In this document: positions 1 through 6,881 of the stretch, piece after piece
Numbering within the stretch: position 1 is the first letter of the stretch
How the letters are laid out: each line of letters starts with the position of its first letter
Assembly (NCBI GenBank): GCA_964445255.1
Contig: CAYUKM010000012.1
Coordinates: forward strand, 1 to 37,043
Origin: SHLQ01 sp964445255
Lineage (GTDB): Bacteria > Actinomycetota > Acidimicrobiia > Acidimicrobiales > SHLQ01
DNA: 37,043 bases
Direction of reading: 5' to 3'
Position numbers and translations under genes: made by a program
Notes under the pieces: generated by a model
What the model saw: only the letters and a program-made list of their open reading frames with translations
Told to the model about the DNA's origin: nothing
Database searches by the model: none

Positions 1-265
1 CCGCGAACGCGTGGAAGTCATTCGGACTGAGCAATACGCCGAAGTGGGGGACCGGCACCTGGTCGCCGTCGACAGGGTTTGCCCCGGCAACGGCCTCGCC
101 GGTGCGCGCTACTTCATGGATCACGAGCTGGTGCTCAAACAGGTCGAAGTCCACCCAATGCGCGTCCGATCGTCCCTCCGCTAGCCCGAGTACGTCGCGG
201 TAGAACGCACGAGCGGGTTCGAGGTCGTCCACCGGGATAGCGAGATGAAAGCGGCTGCGGGTCAT
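1..265 (-). CDS. VOC (glyoxalase/bleomycin-resistance fold) protein, 3' truncated by window edge
   Basis: The minus strand reads open from an ATG at 265 to the window edge, giving 88 residues that begin MTRSRFHLAIPVDDLEPARA. The start, a beta strand with a His followed by a PVDDLEPARAFYRDVLG-like helix, is the hallmark of a vicinal-oxygen-chelate half-module. Such proteins bind a metal ion and act as dioxygenases, isomerases or binding proteins; the substrate cannot be read from this fragment. H7 would be a metal ligand in typical members. The ATG is preceded by TAGACT and six bases, so the mRNA is probably leaderless. The GGAGG just before the ATG is too close to act as a ribosome binding site. 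The gene diverges from the MBL-fold gene at 331. Confidence 0.85.
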   Translation of the reverse strand, partial: MTRSRFHLAIPVDDLEPARAFYRDVLGLAEGRSDAHWVDFDLFEHQLVIHEVARTGEAVAGANPVDGDQVPVPHFGVLLSPNDFHAFA

Positions 266-271
266 GCCTCC

Positions 272-277
272 AGTCTA
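272..277 (-). promoter_or_regulatory. -10 element of leaderless promoter (VOC gene)
   Basis: On the minus strand TAGACT matches the actinobacterial TANNNT -10 consensus. It is followed by six bases and then the ATG at 265, so transcription would start at or within a base or two of the start codon. Confidence 0.55.
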
Positions 278-279
278 AG

Positions 280-316
280 AACCGGACACTTAGGGACAGT
301 CCTTAGCCGTCCGGTT
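280..316. promoter_or_regulatory. Nested palindromic operator candidate between divergent genes
   Basis: AACCGGAC (280-287) is the exact reverse complement of GTCCGGTT (309-316), and GGAC-A-GTCC (294-302) is a second palindrome on the same centre, base 298. GGAC half-sites are therefore spaced 10 bp apart in each arm, one helical turn. The element lies between the -10 boxes at 272-277 and 318-323, almost equidistant from both, where a bound protein would cover both -35 regions. No regulator gene adjoins it in the window. Confidence 0.55.
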
Positions 317-317
317 A

Positions 318-323
318 TACGAT
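318..323 (+). promoter_or_regulatory. -10 element of leaderless promoter (MBL-fold gene)
   Basis: TACGAT matches TANNNT and is followed by seven bases and the ATG at 331. No Shine-Dalgarno sequence precedes that ATG, which supports a leaderless start. Confidence 0.55.
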
Positions 324-330
324 CTCGGAC

Positions 331-1248
331 ATGGCAGCACAGATCGTCGATTGGGGGGAGAATGAGCGACGCCTGACCGATCGGGTCAGCGTGCTCAGCG
401 GGCCCGACTCCGGCAAGTATCCAAGCGGCAACTCGGTTCTCGTTCAAGGTGACGGCGAGTCGCTGCTGATCGACCCATCGATCACGGTCGCCGAGGCGGG
501 CGGCGCTCCGATAAAGGTTGACCTCGTGGTTAACTCGCACGGTCACGAGGACCACATGGCTGGGAACGGACTGTTCGCTGACGCTCACGTGCACATTCAC
601 GAGAGGGACCTAACGGCTGCGCAAAGCCTCGACGGACTCTTGGACGTCTTCGGGTTCAAAGACGCAGAGACCCGAGGCACCGTGGGGGTGGAGTTCACCG
701 AGGAGATGCACTTTGTTCCGCGTCCCGATGCCATCGGCTTCACCGACGGCCACGTCTTCGATCTCGGTGGGATTTCGGTCACGGCCAAACACCTGCCCGG
801 CCACACCCTCGGGCACAGCGGCTTCTTCATCGACGGGGGAGTGTTCTTCCTCTCCGACATCGACCTCACCGGCTTCGGCCCCTACTACGGCGACGTGTGG
901 AGCGACCTCGAACAGTTCGAACAGTCACTCATTGACGTCCGTGACATCGAGGCCGACTACTACGTGACCTTCCACCAGAAGGGCGTCATCGAAGGCCGCG
1001 AAACCTTCCTCGAAATGCTCGAAAAGTTCCACTCGGTCATCGGACGCCGCCACGATGAAATGCTCGCTTTCCTCACCGAACCCCGCACCCTCGCCGAAAT
1101 GGCCGAACATCGCTTTGTCTACCGCCCGCACGTCGACATTCCCTTCGTCGATGCCGTTGAGGAGCGCACCGCCGAATTGCACATTCAGCGGATGCTGAGT
1201 CGCGGCGAGGCTGAGGAAGTCGAGCCCGGGCGATTCAAGGCGGTGTAG
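331..1248 (+). CDS. MBL-fold metallo-hydrolase
   Basis: This 305-residue protein has the metallo-beta-lactamase fold. The metal-binding HGHEDH motif is at residues 70-75 and fits HxHxDH. The further ligands expected for a dinuclear site are H158 in the HLPGHTLGHSG segment, D176 in LSDID and H215 in TFHQKG. All are in the usual order, so an active hydrolase is likely; the substrate is unknown. There is no signal peptide, so it should be cytoplasmic. The ATG at 331 is chosen because a TANNNT box lies seven bases upstream. Its stop codon is three bases before the ATG of the flavin oxidase gene, so the two genes are almost certainly co-transcribed and translationally coupled. The pairing suggests a shared catabolic role, which is inference only. 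Confidence 0.9.
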   Translation: MAAQIVDWGENERRLTDRVSVLSGPDSGKYPSGNSVLVQGDGESLLIDPSITVAEAGGAPIKVDLVVNSHGHEDHMAGNGLFADAHVHIHERDLTAAQSLDGLLDVFGFKDAETRGTVGVEFTEEMHFVPRPDAIGFTDGHVFDLGGISVTAKHLPGHTLGHSGFFIDGGVFFLSDIDLTGFGPYYGDVWSDLEQFEQSLIDVRDIEADYYVTFHQKGVIEGRETFLEMLEKFHSVIGRRHDEMLAFLTEPRTLAEMAEHRFVYRPHVDIPFVDAVEERTAELHIQRMLSRGEAEEVEPGRFKAV

Positions 1249-1251
1249 GCG

Positions 1252-2487
1252 ATGAAGAACTGGGGAGGCAACATCGACTACGGGGACGTCACCGTTCGGT
1301 CGCCGCAATCCATGGATGAACTAGCTGCAGCGATCGTGGTTGCTGACAGGTGCCGGGCTCTGGGGTCGCGTCATTCGTTCAACCGAATCACCGCCGCGGA
1401 CACACTGATCGACACATCGCAGCTGCCCGCCGAGGTGACCATCGCCGACGACCAGAAGTCGGCTCGGGTCAGCGGACCGGCCACCTACGCGGCGTTGGCA
1501 GCAGCGCTCAACGCGCAGAACCTCGCGCTCTCGAACATGGCGTCGCTTCCCCACATCTCGGTGGCGGGCGCGATTTCCACCGGCACGCACGGATCGGGTG
1601 ATCGGAACCAAAACCTGGCGGCTTCGGTCTCGGCGATCCAGATACTGGCCGGAACCGGCGAGGTAATCGAACTACAGCGCGGTGATGCCGACTTCGCGGG
1701 AGCTGTGGTTGGGCTTGGAGCACTAGGAGTGATCACCGAGGTGACCGTCGACGTAGTGCCGACCTTCGACGTCGAGCAAACCGTGTACGACGGGCCATCG
1801 CTCGACGTGCTCGCAGAATCGATCGACGCAGCCATGGCCGCCGGTTACTCCGTCAGCGTGTTCACCCATTGGGCCGGTCAGGCCGACCAGGTGTGGGTTA
1901 AGGCGAAGGTTGGCGATGATGTCCCTGCCGAGAGTGCAGCGTTTCTCGACGAGCTCGCCGCAGCTCCGGTGAGGCGCCACCCGATAATCACGCTCGACGC
2001 ATCGGGTTGCACCGAACAACTTGGTAAGCCCGGGCTCTGGTCTGACCGGCTACCCCATTTCCAAATGGGCTTCACCCCGAGTGCCGGAGACGAGATCCAG
2101 TCGGAGTTTTTCGTAGACCGTGTGCACGCGGCCGAGTCGATCGCAGCGATGAGCAGCATCGGGTCCGACATCGCCGAGGCGTTGATGGTCGGCGAGATCC
2201 GCACCGTGGGCGCCGACGATCTCTGGATGAGTCCGCACTCAGGGCGAGGCACACTCGCTTTCCACTTCACCTGGCACCCGGGACAACAGCGAGCCGAAGA
2301 CGCAGCCCGTCGTGTGGCCGAAGCGCTGGGGCCGTTTGGTGTGCGCCCGCACTGGGGCAAGGTCTTCGACCACACACAGATCGATTGGGCGCAATATCCG
2401 CGCCGCAGCGATTTCCTAGCGCTCGTCGAACGCCTCGACCCGAACGGTGTCTTCAGAAATGAATGGTTCGACGAGGTCGTCGGCTAG
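1252..2487 (+). CDS. FAD-linked alditol/xylitol oxidase family protein
   Basis: This 411-residue protein resembles Streptomyces alditol oxidase AldO over its whole length. AldO-type enzymes oxidise the terminal hydroxyl of sugar alcohols with O2, giving an aldose and H2O2. Residues known in AldO recur with a constant offset of five: H41 in GSRHSFN (AldO H46, the covalent FAD attachment site), E315 and R317 in GEIRTV (E320, R322), and K370 in RPHWGKVF (K375). The FAD-binding stretch NMASLPHISVAGAISTGTHG is intact near residues 95-114. It is cytoplasmic and three bases downstream of the MBL-fold gene, in an operon of two. It overlaps the convergent Lin0512-family gene by four bases. A related substrate such as a lactone cannot be excluded. 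Confidence 0.88.
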   Translation: MKNWGGNIDYGDVTVRSPQSMDELAAAIVVADRCRALGSRHSFNRITAADTLIDTSQLPAEVTIADDQKSARVSGPATYAALAAALNAQNLALSNMASLPHISVAGAISTGTHGSGDRNQNLAASVSAIQILAGTGEVIELQRGDADFAGAVVGLGALGVITEVTVDVVPTFDVEQTVYDGPSLDVLAESIDAAMAAGYSVSVFTHWAGQADQVWVKAKVGDDVPAESAAFLDELAAAPVRRHPIITLDASGCTEQLGKPGLWSDRLPHFQMGFTPSAGDEIQSEFFVDRVHAAESIAAMSSIGSDIAEALMVGEIRTVGADDLWMSPHSGRGTLAFHFTWHPGQQRAEDAARRVAEALGPFGVRPHWGKVFDHTQIDWAQYPRRSDFLALVERLDPNGVFRNEWFDEVVG

Positions 2488-2822
2488 GCCTCGAAGCTGA
2501 CGAGGATTGCGGCGTTCGCCATAACGATGCCGTCAGGTGACCCCTCGGCAGGGATATCGAGTCCACCTAGCGTCGGCGTGACCGTGGCCTTGCCGTAGGG
2601 GATCTCCGAAGCCACAGCGTCGACATCGACCTCGTCGGGCTTCTGCACGCCGATCACAACCTCGACCAGCATGTCGTCACGTGTCTTGTCGGTGACCTTG
2701 AAGAAGTTCAGGCTGCTGTGACGCAGGGCATCGGAAACCGCCCGGCGGGCCGCCTTGGTGTAGTCCCAGCCGTGGACGTCGACGCCCATGCCCATCTCGG
2801 TAATCCATCGTTGTGCTGCCAT
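2484..2822 (-). CDS. Lin0512 family conserved protein
   Basis: This 112-residue protein resembles the Lin0512 family of conserved hypothetical proteins: an EMGMGVDVHGWDYTKAARRAVSDAL-like N-terminus with the G-D-V-H-G-x-D-Y-T-K-A-A pattern, then two short beta-rich segments. The function of the family is not known to me. No signal peptide or membrane segment is seen. The gene lies 11 bp downstream of the Lrp-type regulator on the same strand, so it may be co-transcribed. It also has its own possible leaderless promoter, TAACCT at 2831-2836, eight bases before the ATG and overlapping the regulator's stop codon. Its 3' end overlaps the convergent oxidase gene by four bases. Confidence 0.75.
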   Translation of the reverse strand: MAAQRWITEMGMGVDVHGWDYTKAARRAVSDALRHSSLNFFKVTDKTRDDMLVEVVIGVQKPDEVDVDAVASEIPYGKATVTPTLGGLDIPAEGSPDGIVMANAAILVSFEA

Positions 2823-2830
2823 GGCAGCGC

Positions 2831-2836
2831 AGGTTA
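2831..2836 (-). promoter_or_regulatory. Possible -10 element (Lin0512 gene)
   Basis: TAACCT fits TANNNT on the minus strand, eight bases before the ATG at 2822. Its first three bases are the stop codon of the Lrp-type gene. The spacing is slightly longer than in the other cases, so this is a weaker call. Confidence 0.35.
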
Positions 2837-3301
2837 GCGAGGTTGGAGGTCGAGCGCGGTCGTGTCGGTGACGGTGCGGATGGCGAAACTGCTCCGTACA
2901 CGGGTGACACCTGGCAACACGGCTATGTACTCCCGGTGGATCATCTCGTAGTCGGCGACGTCAGCGCACGTGACATGCACGAGGTAGTCGGCGTCGCCGG
3001 CCATGAGGTGGCAACTCTGTACGTGGGGGACCTCAGTAATCTTGGCCTCGAAGTCGTCGAGCAGATCTTCCCGCTGAGATTCAAGGGAGATCTCGACGAA
3101 GACGGAGACGCCCCGGCCCACCAAGTCTCGGTTTAAGAACGCTCCGTAGCGCGAGATCACGCCGCTCTTCTCAAGAGCCCGGACTCGTCGATGGCAAGCT
3201 GACGGCGACAGCCGAATCTTCTCCGCCAGGTCGGCGTTGGTGATCCGCCCATCGTCTTGCAGAACTCGGAGGATTGAAAGATCTGTTTCGTCTACGTTCA
3301 T
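2834..3301 (-). CDS. Lrp/AsnC-family regulator, AldR-like
   Basis: This 155-residue protein has the standard two-domain Lrp/AsnC form. Residues 3-60 are an AsnC-type winged helix-turn-helix (DETDLSILRVLQDDGRIT then LAEKIRLSPSACHRRVRALE). Residues 66-150 are a RAM effector-binding domain. It is divergent from alanine dehydrogenase, the arrangement of aldR and ald in mycobacteria, where AldR controls ald in response to alanine. By context this protein most likely does the same. Effector residues cannot be assigned from sequence alone. The upstream region carries an AT-rich palindrome (3304-3320) that is a natural binding site and would also permit autoregulation. Confidence 0.88.
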   Translation of the reverse strand: MNVDETDLSILRVLQDDGRITNADLAEKIRLSPSACHRRVRALEKSGVISRYGAFLNRDLVGRGVSVFVEISLESQREDLLDDFEAKITEVPHVQSCHLMAGDADYLVHVTCADVADYEMIHREYIAVLPGVTRVRSSFAIRTVTDTTALDLQPR

Positions 3302-3303
3302 AT

Positions 3304-3343
3304 ATCGAAGAATCTTCTATCAAGAAGTATCTATTCCGAAGGA
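3304..3343. promoter_or_regulatory. Putative AldR/Lrp-type operator in the divergent ald promoter region
   Basis: GAAGA-A-TCTTC (3307-3317) is a perfect palindrome centred on 3312, and extends imperfectly over 3304-3320, the size of Lrp-family sites. Two more copies of a CNAAGNA-like half-site begin at 3321 and 3337, about 15-16 bp apart. The stretch is markedly AT-rich for this genome. Repeated sites are expected for an oligomeric Lrp-type regulator. Confidence 0.5.
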
Positions 3344-3460
3344 TATACGTGATTCGTGACCTTGAGAAGCGATATTTGCAACCACCCATCGGAAAATTGG
3401 GCGTACCGTAGGTCACACGAGCCTGAACTACAGGTCGAGCAGCCCGGAGGTGAACCCGCC

Positions 3461-4588
3461 ATGCGCATCGGAGTCCCGAAAGAAATCAAGAATCATGAGC
3501 AGCGAGTGGGGCTTACCCCAGGCAGTGTGAATGAACTCACCCGCCACGGACACTCCGTCCTCGTCGAAACCAACGCTGGTGCCGGAATCGGCGCAGCCGA
3601 CGAGGCCTATGTCGTCGCGGGTGCCGAGATCGCACCCGACGCATCATCAGTCTTTGATGGCTCCGAGATGATCGTCAAGGTCAAGGAGCCTCAGGCGGTG
3701 GAGCGCGCCATGCTGCGCGAAGACCACACGCTCTTCACCTACTTGCACCTGGCACCCGATCCCGAGCAGACCAAGGATCTCGTCGCCAGTGGTGCTACCT
3801 GCATCGCGTATGAAACCGTGACCGACGACAGAGGTGGCCTTCCCCTCCTAGCCCCCATGTCCAAGGTGGCTGGGCGCATGTCCATTCAGGCTGCGGCTAA
3901 CTACTTGCAACAGCCCAACGGTGGCTCCGGCAAGCTAATCGGTGGCGTTCCTGGTGTAGCACCCGCTCATGTCGTGATCATCGGCGGCGGTGTTGTTGGT
4001 CAACACGCAGCGGAGATGGCGATCGGACTTGGCGGCAACGTCACGATCCTCGACCGCAGCAACGATGTCCTCGATCAGATCGAATCTCGCTGGGGCGCCT
4101 CGGTCACCACTTTGTACTCGACGGGCGCTGCCCTCGAAGAAGCCGTCGCATCGGCCGATGTCGTCATCGGTGCTGTTCTGGTCAAGGGCGATACCGCGCC
4201 AAAGCTCGTCACCGCAGAGATGGTCGCAGGAATGCAAGCTGGCTCGGTTCTCGTAGACGTCGCGATCGACCAGGGTGGAGCGTTCGAGACCTCGCACGCC
4301 ACCACCCACCAAGACCCTGTCTACATCGTTGACGACGTCGTGCACTATGCCGTGGCGAACATGCCAGGTGCCGTGCCGAAAACGTCGACCTACGCGCTCA
4401 ACAACGCCACGCTGCCATTCACGATTGCGCTCGCAGACCTCGGCCCGAAGGCCGCGATGTTGGCCATGCCCCATCTGCGCAACGGGCTTAACGTCAGTGC
4501 CGGTAGCGTCACCGAACCTCACGTTGCGCAGGCGCTCGGGTACGACTTCACCAGCACCGACGACGCCGTCGCTGGTCTCGCCGCCTAG
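3461..4588 (+). CDS. ald: Alanine dehydrogenase
   Basis: This 375-residue enzyme interconverts L-alanine and pyruvate plus ammonia using NAD(H), in the cytoplasm. The substrate and catalytic residues known from Mycobacterium tuberculosis Ald fall at identical positions: R15 (EQRVG), K75 (VKVKEP), H96 (YLHLAP) and D270 (VAIDQGG). The NAD-binding GGGVVG is at 175-180. The frame is open further upstream to 3356, but the ATG at 3461 is chosen because GGAGG (3446-3450) lies 10 bases before it and because the protein then has the usual family N-terminus MRIGVPKEIK. Length matches the family. It is divergent from the Lrp-type regulator, which should control it, and overlaps the convergent phosphotransferase gene by four bases. 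Confidence 0.96.
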   Translation: MRIGVPKEIKNHEQRVGLTPGSVNELTRHGHSVLVETNAGAGIGAADEAYVVAGAEIAPDASSVFDGSEMIVKVKEPQAVERAMLREDHTLFTYLHLAPDPEQTKDLVASGATCIAYETVTDDRGGLPLLAPMSKVAGRMSIQAAANYLQQPNGGSGKLIGGVPGVAPAHVVIIGGGVVGQHAAEMAIGLGGNVTILDRSNDVLDQIESRWGASVTTLYSTGAALEEAVASADVVIGAVLVKGDTAPKLVTAEMVAGMQAGSVLVDVAIDQGGAFETSHATTHQDPVYIVDDVVHYAVANMPGAVPKTSTYALNNATLPFTIALADLGPKAAMLAMPHLRNGLNVSAGSVTEPHVAQALGYDFTSTDDAVAGLAA

Positions 4589-5478
4589 CGCTCGTCGAGC
4601 ACCCTCGACAGGGTGGCCTCGCCAATTCGTCGCATCGTTTCGTTGTCGGCGCTGTTGGCTACATAGGTAACGCCGAAATACAGCGCCCACGCGCGGCTGC
4701 GATTCCAGGTGTGCACGTCGATGCTCTTGTCATTGATCGACAATGCATTGCGGAATGCGTCGCGCTCGGCTTCGTCAAAGAGCATCCACGCGATCGCGAA
4801 ATCGGTAGCGGGATCTCCCGCGCCTAGATCGCCAAAGTCGATCACGGCATTTACCCGGCCAGTGCGCACCAGCACATTCAACGGATGCAGGTCGCCGTGG
4901 ATCCAGAGTGGATCGCCACCCCACTCGGGGGTGTCCACCAGCTGCTCCCAAACGTCGAGAATCTGCGGCCGGCGATCGGGTTCGAGCCCATCGAGATTGC
5001 TCTCAAGAGCATCGCTGCGCTCTCCGAGTGCGACACCGCGATACGGGTTCTTTGGAGCGTTGTCCGGAGCCGGAGTGTGTAGAGCGTTGACGAAGTTTGC
5101 AACATCTTCAATCACGCTTGCTGTGTTGGTGATGGGTGCGTGCGCGAGAGGTACGCCCGGCAGCCATGGAACAACGCTCCACTTCCACGGATAACCAAAC
5201 GCGGGGCTGCCTGCGAACGTTGGCGTCGGAAGGGCGACCGGCAGCTTGCCTTCGAGTTCAGGAAGCCATTGCTGTTCGTTTGCTACGAGTTGGCTAGCAG
5301 CCTCTCGGCGAGGGAGCCGCACGCCATGGGTAGTACCCACGCGGTGCATCTCGTTGTCCCATCCCGAGCCGACCAGCTCCAGAGGCTCGTTAGCCAGTTC
5401 GGGAACGAACTCACTAAGGAGGGTATGGATCAGCTCGTGGGTGATCGCTACGTCAGCAGCGGGGGTGTTCTTGGGCAT
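4585..5478 (-). CDS. Aminoglycoside phosphotransferase (APH)/choline-kinase-like family protein
   Basis: This protein of about 297 residues has the kinase-like APH fold. The catalytic loop HGDLHPLNVL and the metal-binding IDFGDLGAGDP (the DFG equivalent) are intact in the C-terminal half. The Brenner-type D and N residues needed for phosphotransfer are present. Families of this kind phosphorylate antibiotics, but also sugars, choline and other small metabolites. Nothing here points to resistance, so the substrate is open. Start choice: GTG at 5493 is in frame, but ATG at 5478 has GGAGAA five bases upstream and is preferred. The gene is convergent with ald, overlapping by four bases. Its upstream neighbour on the same strand is the solute-binding protein, 75 bp away. 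Confidence 0.82.
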   Translation of the reverse strand: MPKNTPAADVAITHELIHTLLSEFVPELANEPLELVGSGWDNEMHRVGTTHGVRLPRREAASQLVANEQQWLPELEGKLPVALPTPTFAGSPAFGYPWKWSVVPWLPGVPLAHAPITNTASVIEDVANFVNALHTPAPDNAPKNPYRGVALGERSDALESNLDGLEPDRRPQILDVWEQLVDTPEWGGDPLWIHGDLHPLNVLVRTGRVNAVIDFGDLGAGDPATDFAIAWMLFDEAERDAFRNALSINDKSIDVHTWNRSRAWALYFGVTYVANSADNETMRRIGEATLSRVLDER

Positions 5479-5553
5479 CGTTTCTCCACTCACAACCGTA
5501 CGTCGCCTGCTGATTGGGTGGTAGTACCCGCACAGCGAGATGCGCTCGAGGGA

Positions 5554-6795
5554 TTACTCAGCGACTCGGATGATGTCGCTTCCCAAGCGAGATCGATCGG
5601 TGACCTTCTCCTGGGCGACTAGCACGTCAATGATCGAGTTGACCTCGGTGAAGAAATCACCCTCGTTGCCCACGAAGTTTGGTTTTGGAATCTCGCTGGC
5701 ATCTTCGGTAGTGAGTGCGCAGCATGAGACGAGAGCGGCGCGGTAATCGAGTTCGTTCTGGAGGATCCATTGGATCGATTCTTCGATCGACGCATTGAAA
5801 CGGGCAGCGAGATCCCCGTTGCTGTCGATCCAGGTGTTCGATGCGACAACCACCGAGTTGGCGCAGCGGTTGGTTCCGCACAATTCCTGATCGAGGTTTG
5901 CAACGATCGTGACGGGATCTTCAAATGCGCTCGAGTCGTCTACCGGTGTACCGGCTTCTTTCTCGCGCAACAGGCGGGTCGTGTTCGGCTCAGCGAATAC
6001 ACCAGCGTCGAGCGTCCCATCCTTTAACGCATCCTTCAATGTGGCGGCGTCAACCTCGATGAATTCGACACTCCCAACCGGTTCGACATTGGAGTCGTCC
6101 TCGGCCAGAGAGGTCGTAGCGTCGCTTTCGGCGTCTTCAGTATCGTCGAGGGCGGGTTCGACTTGGGTGCCCCCGTCGAGTACTTCGGTATCGCTGCACT
6201 CGGAGTTTCGTAGCATCTCCCGCAGAGCGATCGCCTGTAGTGAGGTTACGGAATCGACACCGATTCGTAGACCTACGAGATCGCAGCCAGTCCACGAAAC
6301 CTCTAGTTGTTCGCCTGTCTCTTCATCGATGGGTGCATGGGCGACAAGCGAAACGGTTCCACGACCTCCGGCTCCACCGTTGGTCCCATCGATGTACGCG
6401 ATGAGCGAAATGTCTGCACGGCTGTTCGCAATGCGACCAAGAGCGGTGGCCGATGATTCCACCGCAACCTGTGCCAAGTTCTGGCGCATGCTGGCAGCTA
6501 ACTCGTCCGCGTCGGTCACTGGGAGGAAGTCGACCTCAATGCCGTTCCGCTCGAAGAAACCTTCGGCGTCGGCGATCCACAACGGCGATGCGTTGATGTC
6601 GCCACGAGCCGCAACGACCAGACGGTCGAACTGAGGCCCGGTGTTCTCGACAGCCTCTTCTTCGATTCCCTCAGTGGAGGCAAGGCTCTCTGGTGCCTCG
6701 CCTGCTGTCACCGCATCACCCTGCTGGGCACACGCCGTGGCGACAAGCGCGAGGAAGGTGAGGAGTGCAACTATCCGAGAAAACCGCGATTTCAT
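5554..6795 (-). CDS. NMT1/ThiY-like ABC transporter solute-binding lipoprotein
   Basis: This 413-residue protein starts with a signal peptide ending in a lipobox (LVATAC, Cys at about 22), so it should be anchored outside the membrane. The mature part opens with RLVVAARGDINASPLWIADAEG, and FFERNGIEVDF follows, typical of NMT1/SsuA/ThiY-type binding proteins for aromatic, sulfonate or pyrimidine ligands. The second lobe begins with the VGLRIGVDSVTSLQAIALREML segment. Between the lobes, roughly residues 215-245, is a strongly acidic low-complexity insert not usual for the family. No permease or ATPase gene adjoins it, so it either serves a transporter encoded elsewhere or is a sensor. Four Cys residues in the C-terminal half (two in CGTNRC, two in SCCA) could form disulfides. 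Ligand unknown. Confidence 0.75.
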   Translation of the reverse strand: MKSRFSRIVALLTFLALVATACAQQGDAVTAGEAPESLASTEGIEEEAVENTGPQFDRLVVAARGDINASPLWIADAEGFFERNGIEVDFLPVTDADELAASMRQNLAQVAVESSATALGRIANSRADISLIAYIDGTNGGAGGRGTVSLVAHAPIDEETGEQLEVSWTGCDLVGLRIGVDSVTSLQAIALREMLRNSECSDTEVLDGGTQVEPALDDTEDAESDATTSLAEDDSNVEPVGSVEFIEVDAATLKDALKDGTLDAGVFAEPNTTRLLREKEAGTPVDDSSAFEDPVTIVANLDQELCGTNRCANSVVVASNTWIDSNGDLAARFNASIEESIQWILQNELDYRAALVSCCALTTEDASEIPKPNFVGNEGDFFTEVNSIIDVLVAQEKVTDRSRLGSDIIRVAE

Positions 6796-6881
6796 GCACC
6801 TTCTATCGACGCAAGTGTGCTGCTGTGTAAGGGCTAAATGGCAGGTTTTGCGAGGACGGGTGATCGAATGCAGCTTCTGCG

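Noticed and set aside
4585..5478. Antibiotic resistance gene (APH fold)
   Set aside because: The family includes many metabolic kinases and there is no mobile element or resistance context.
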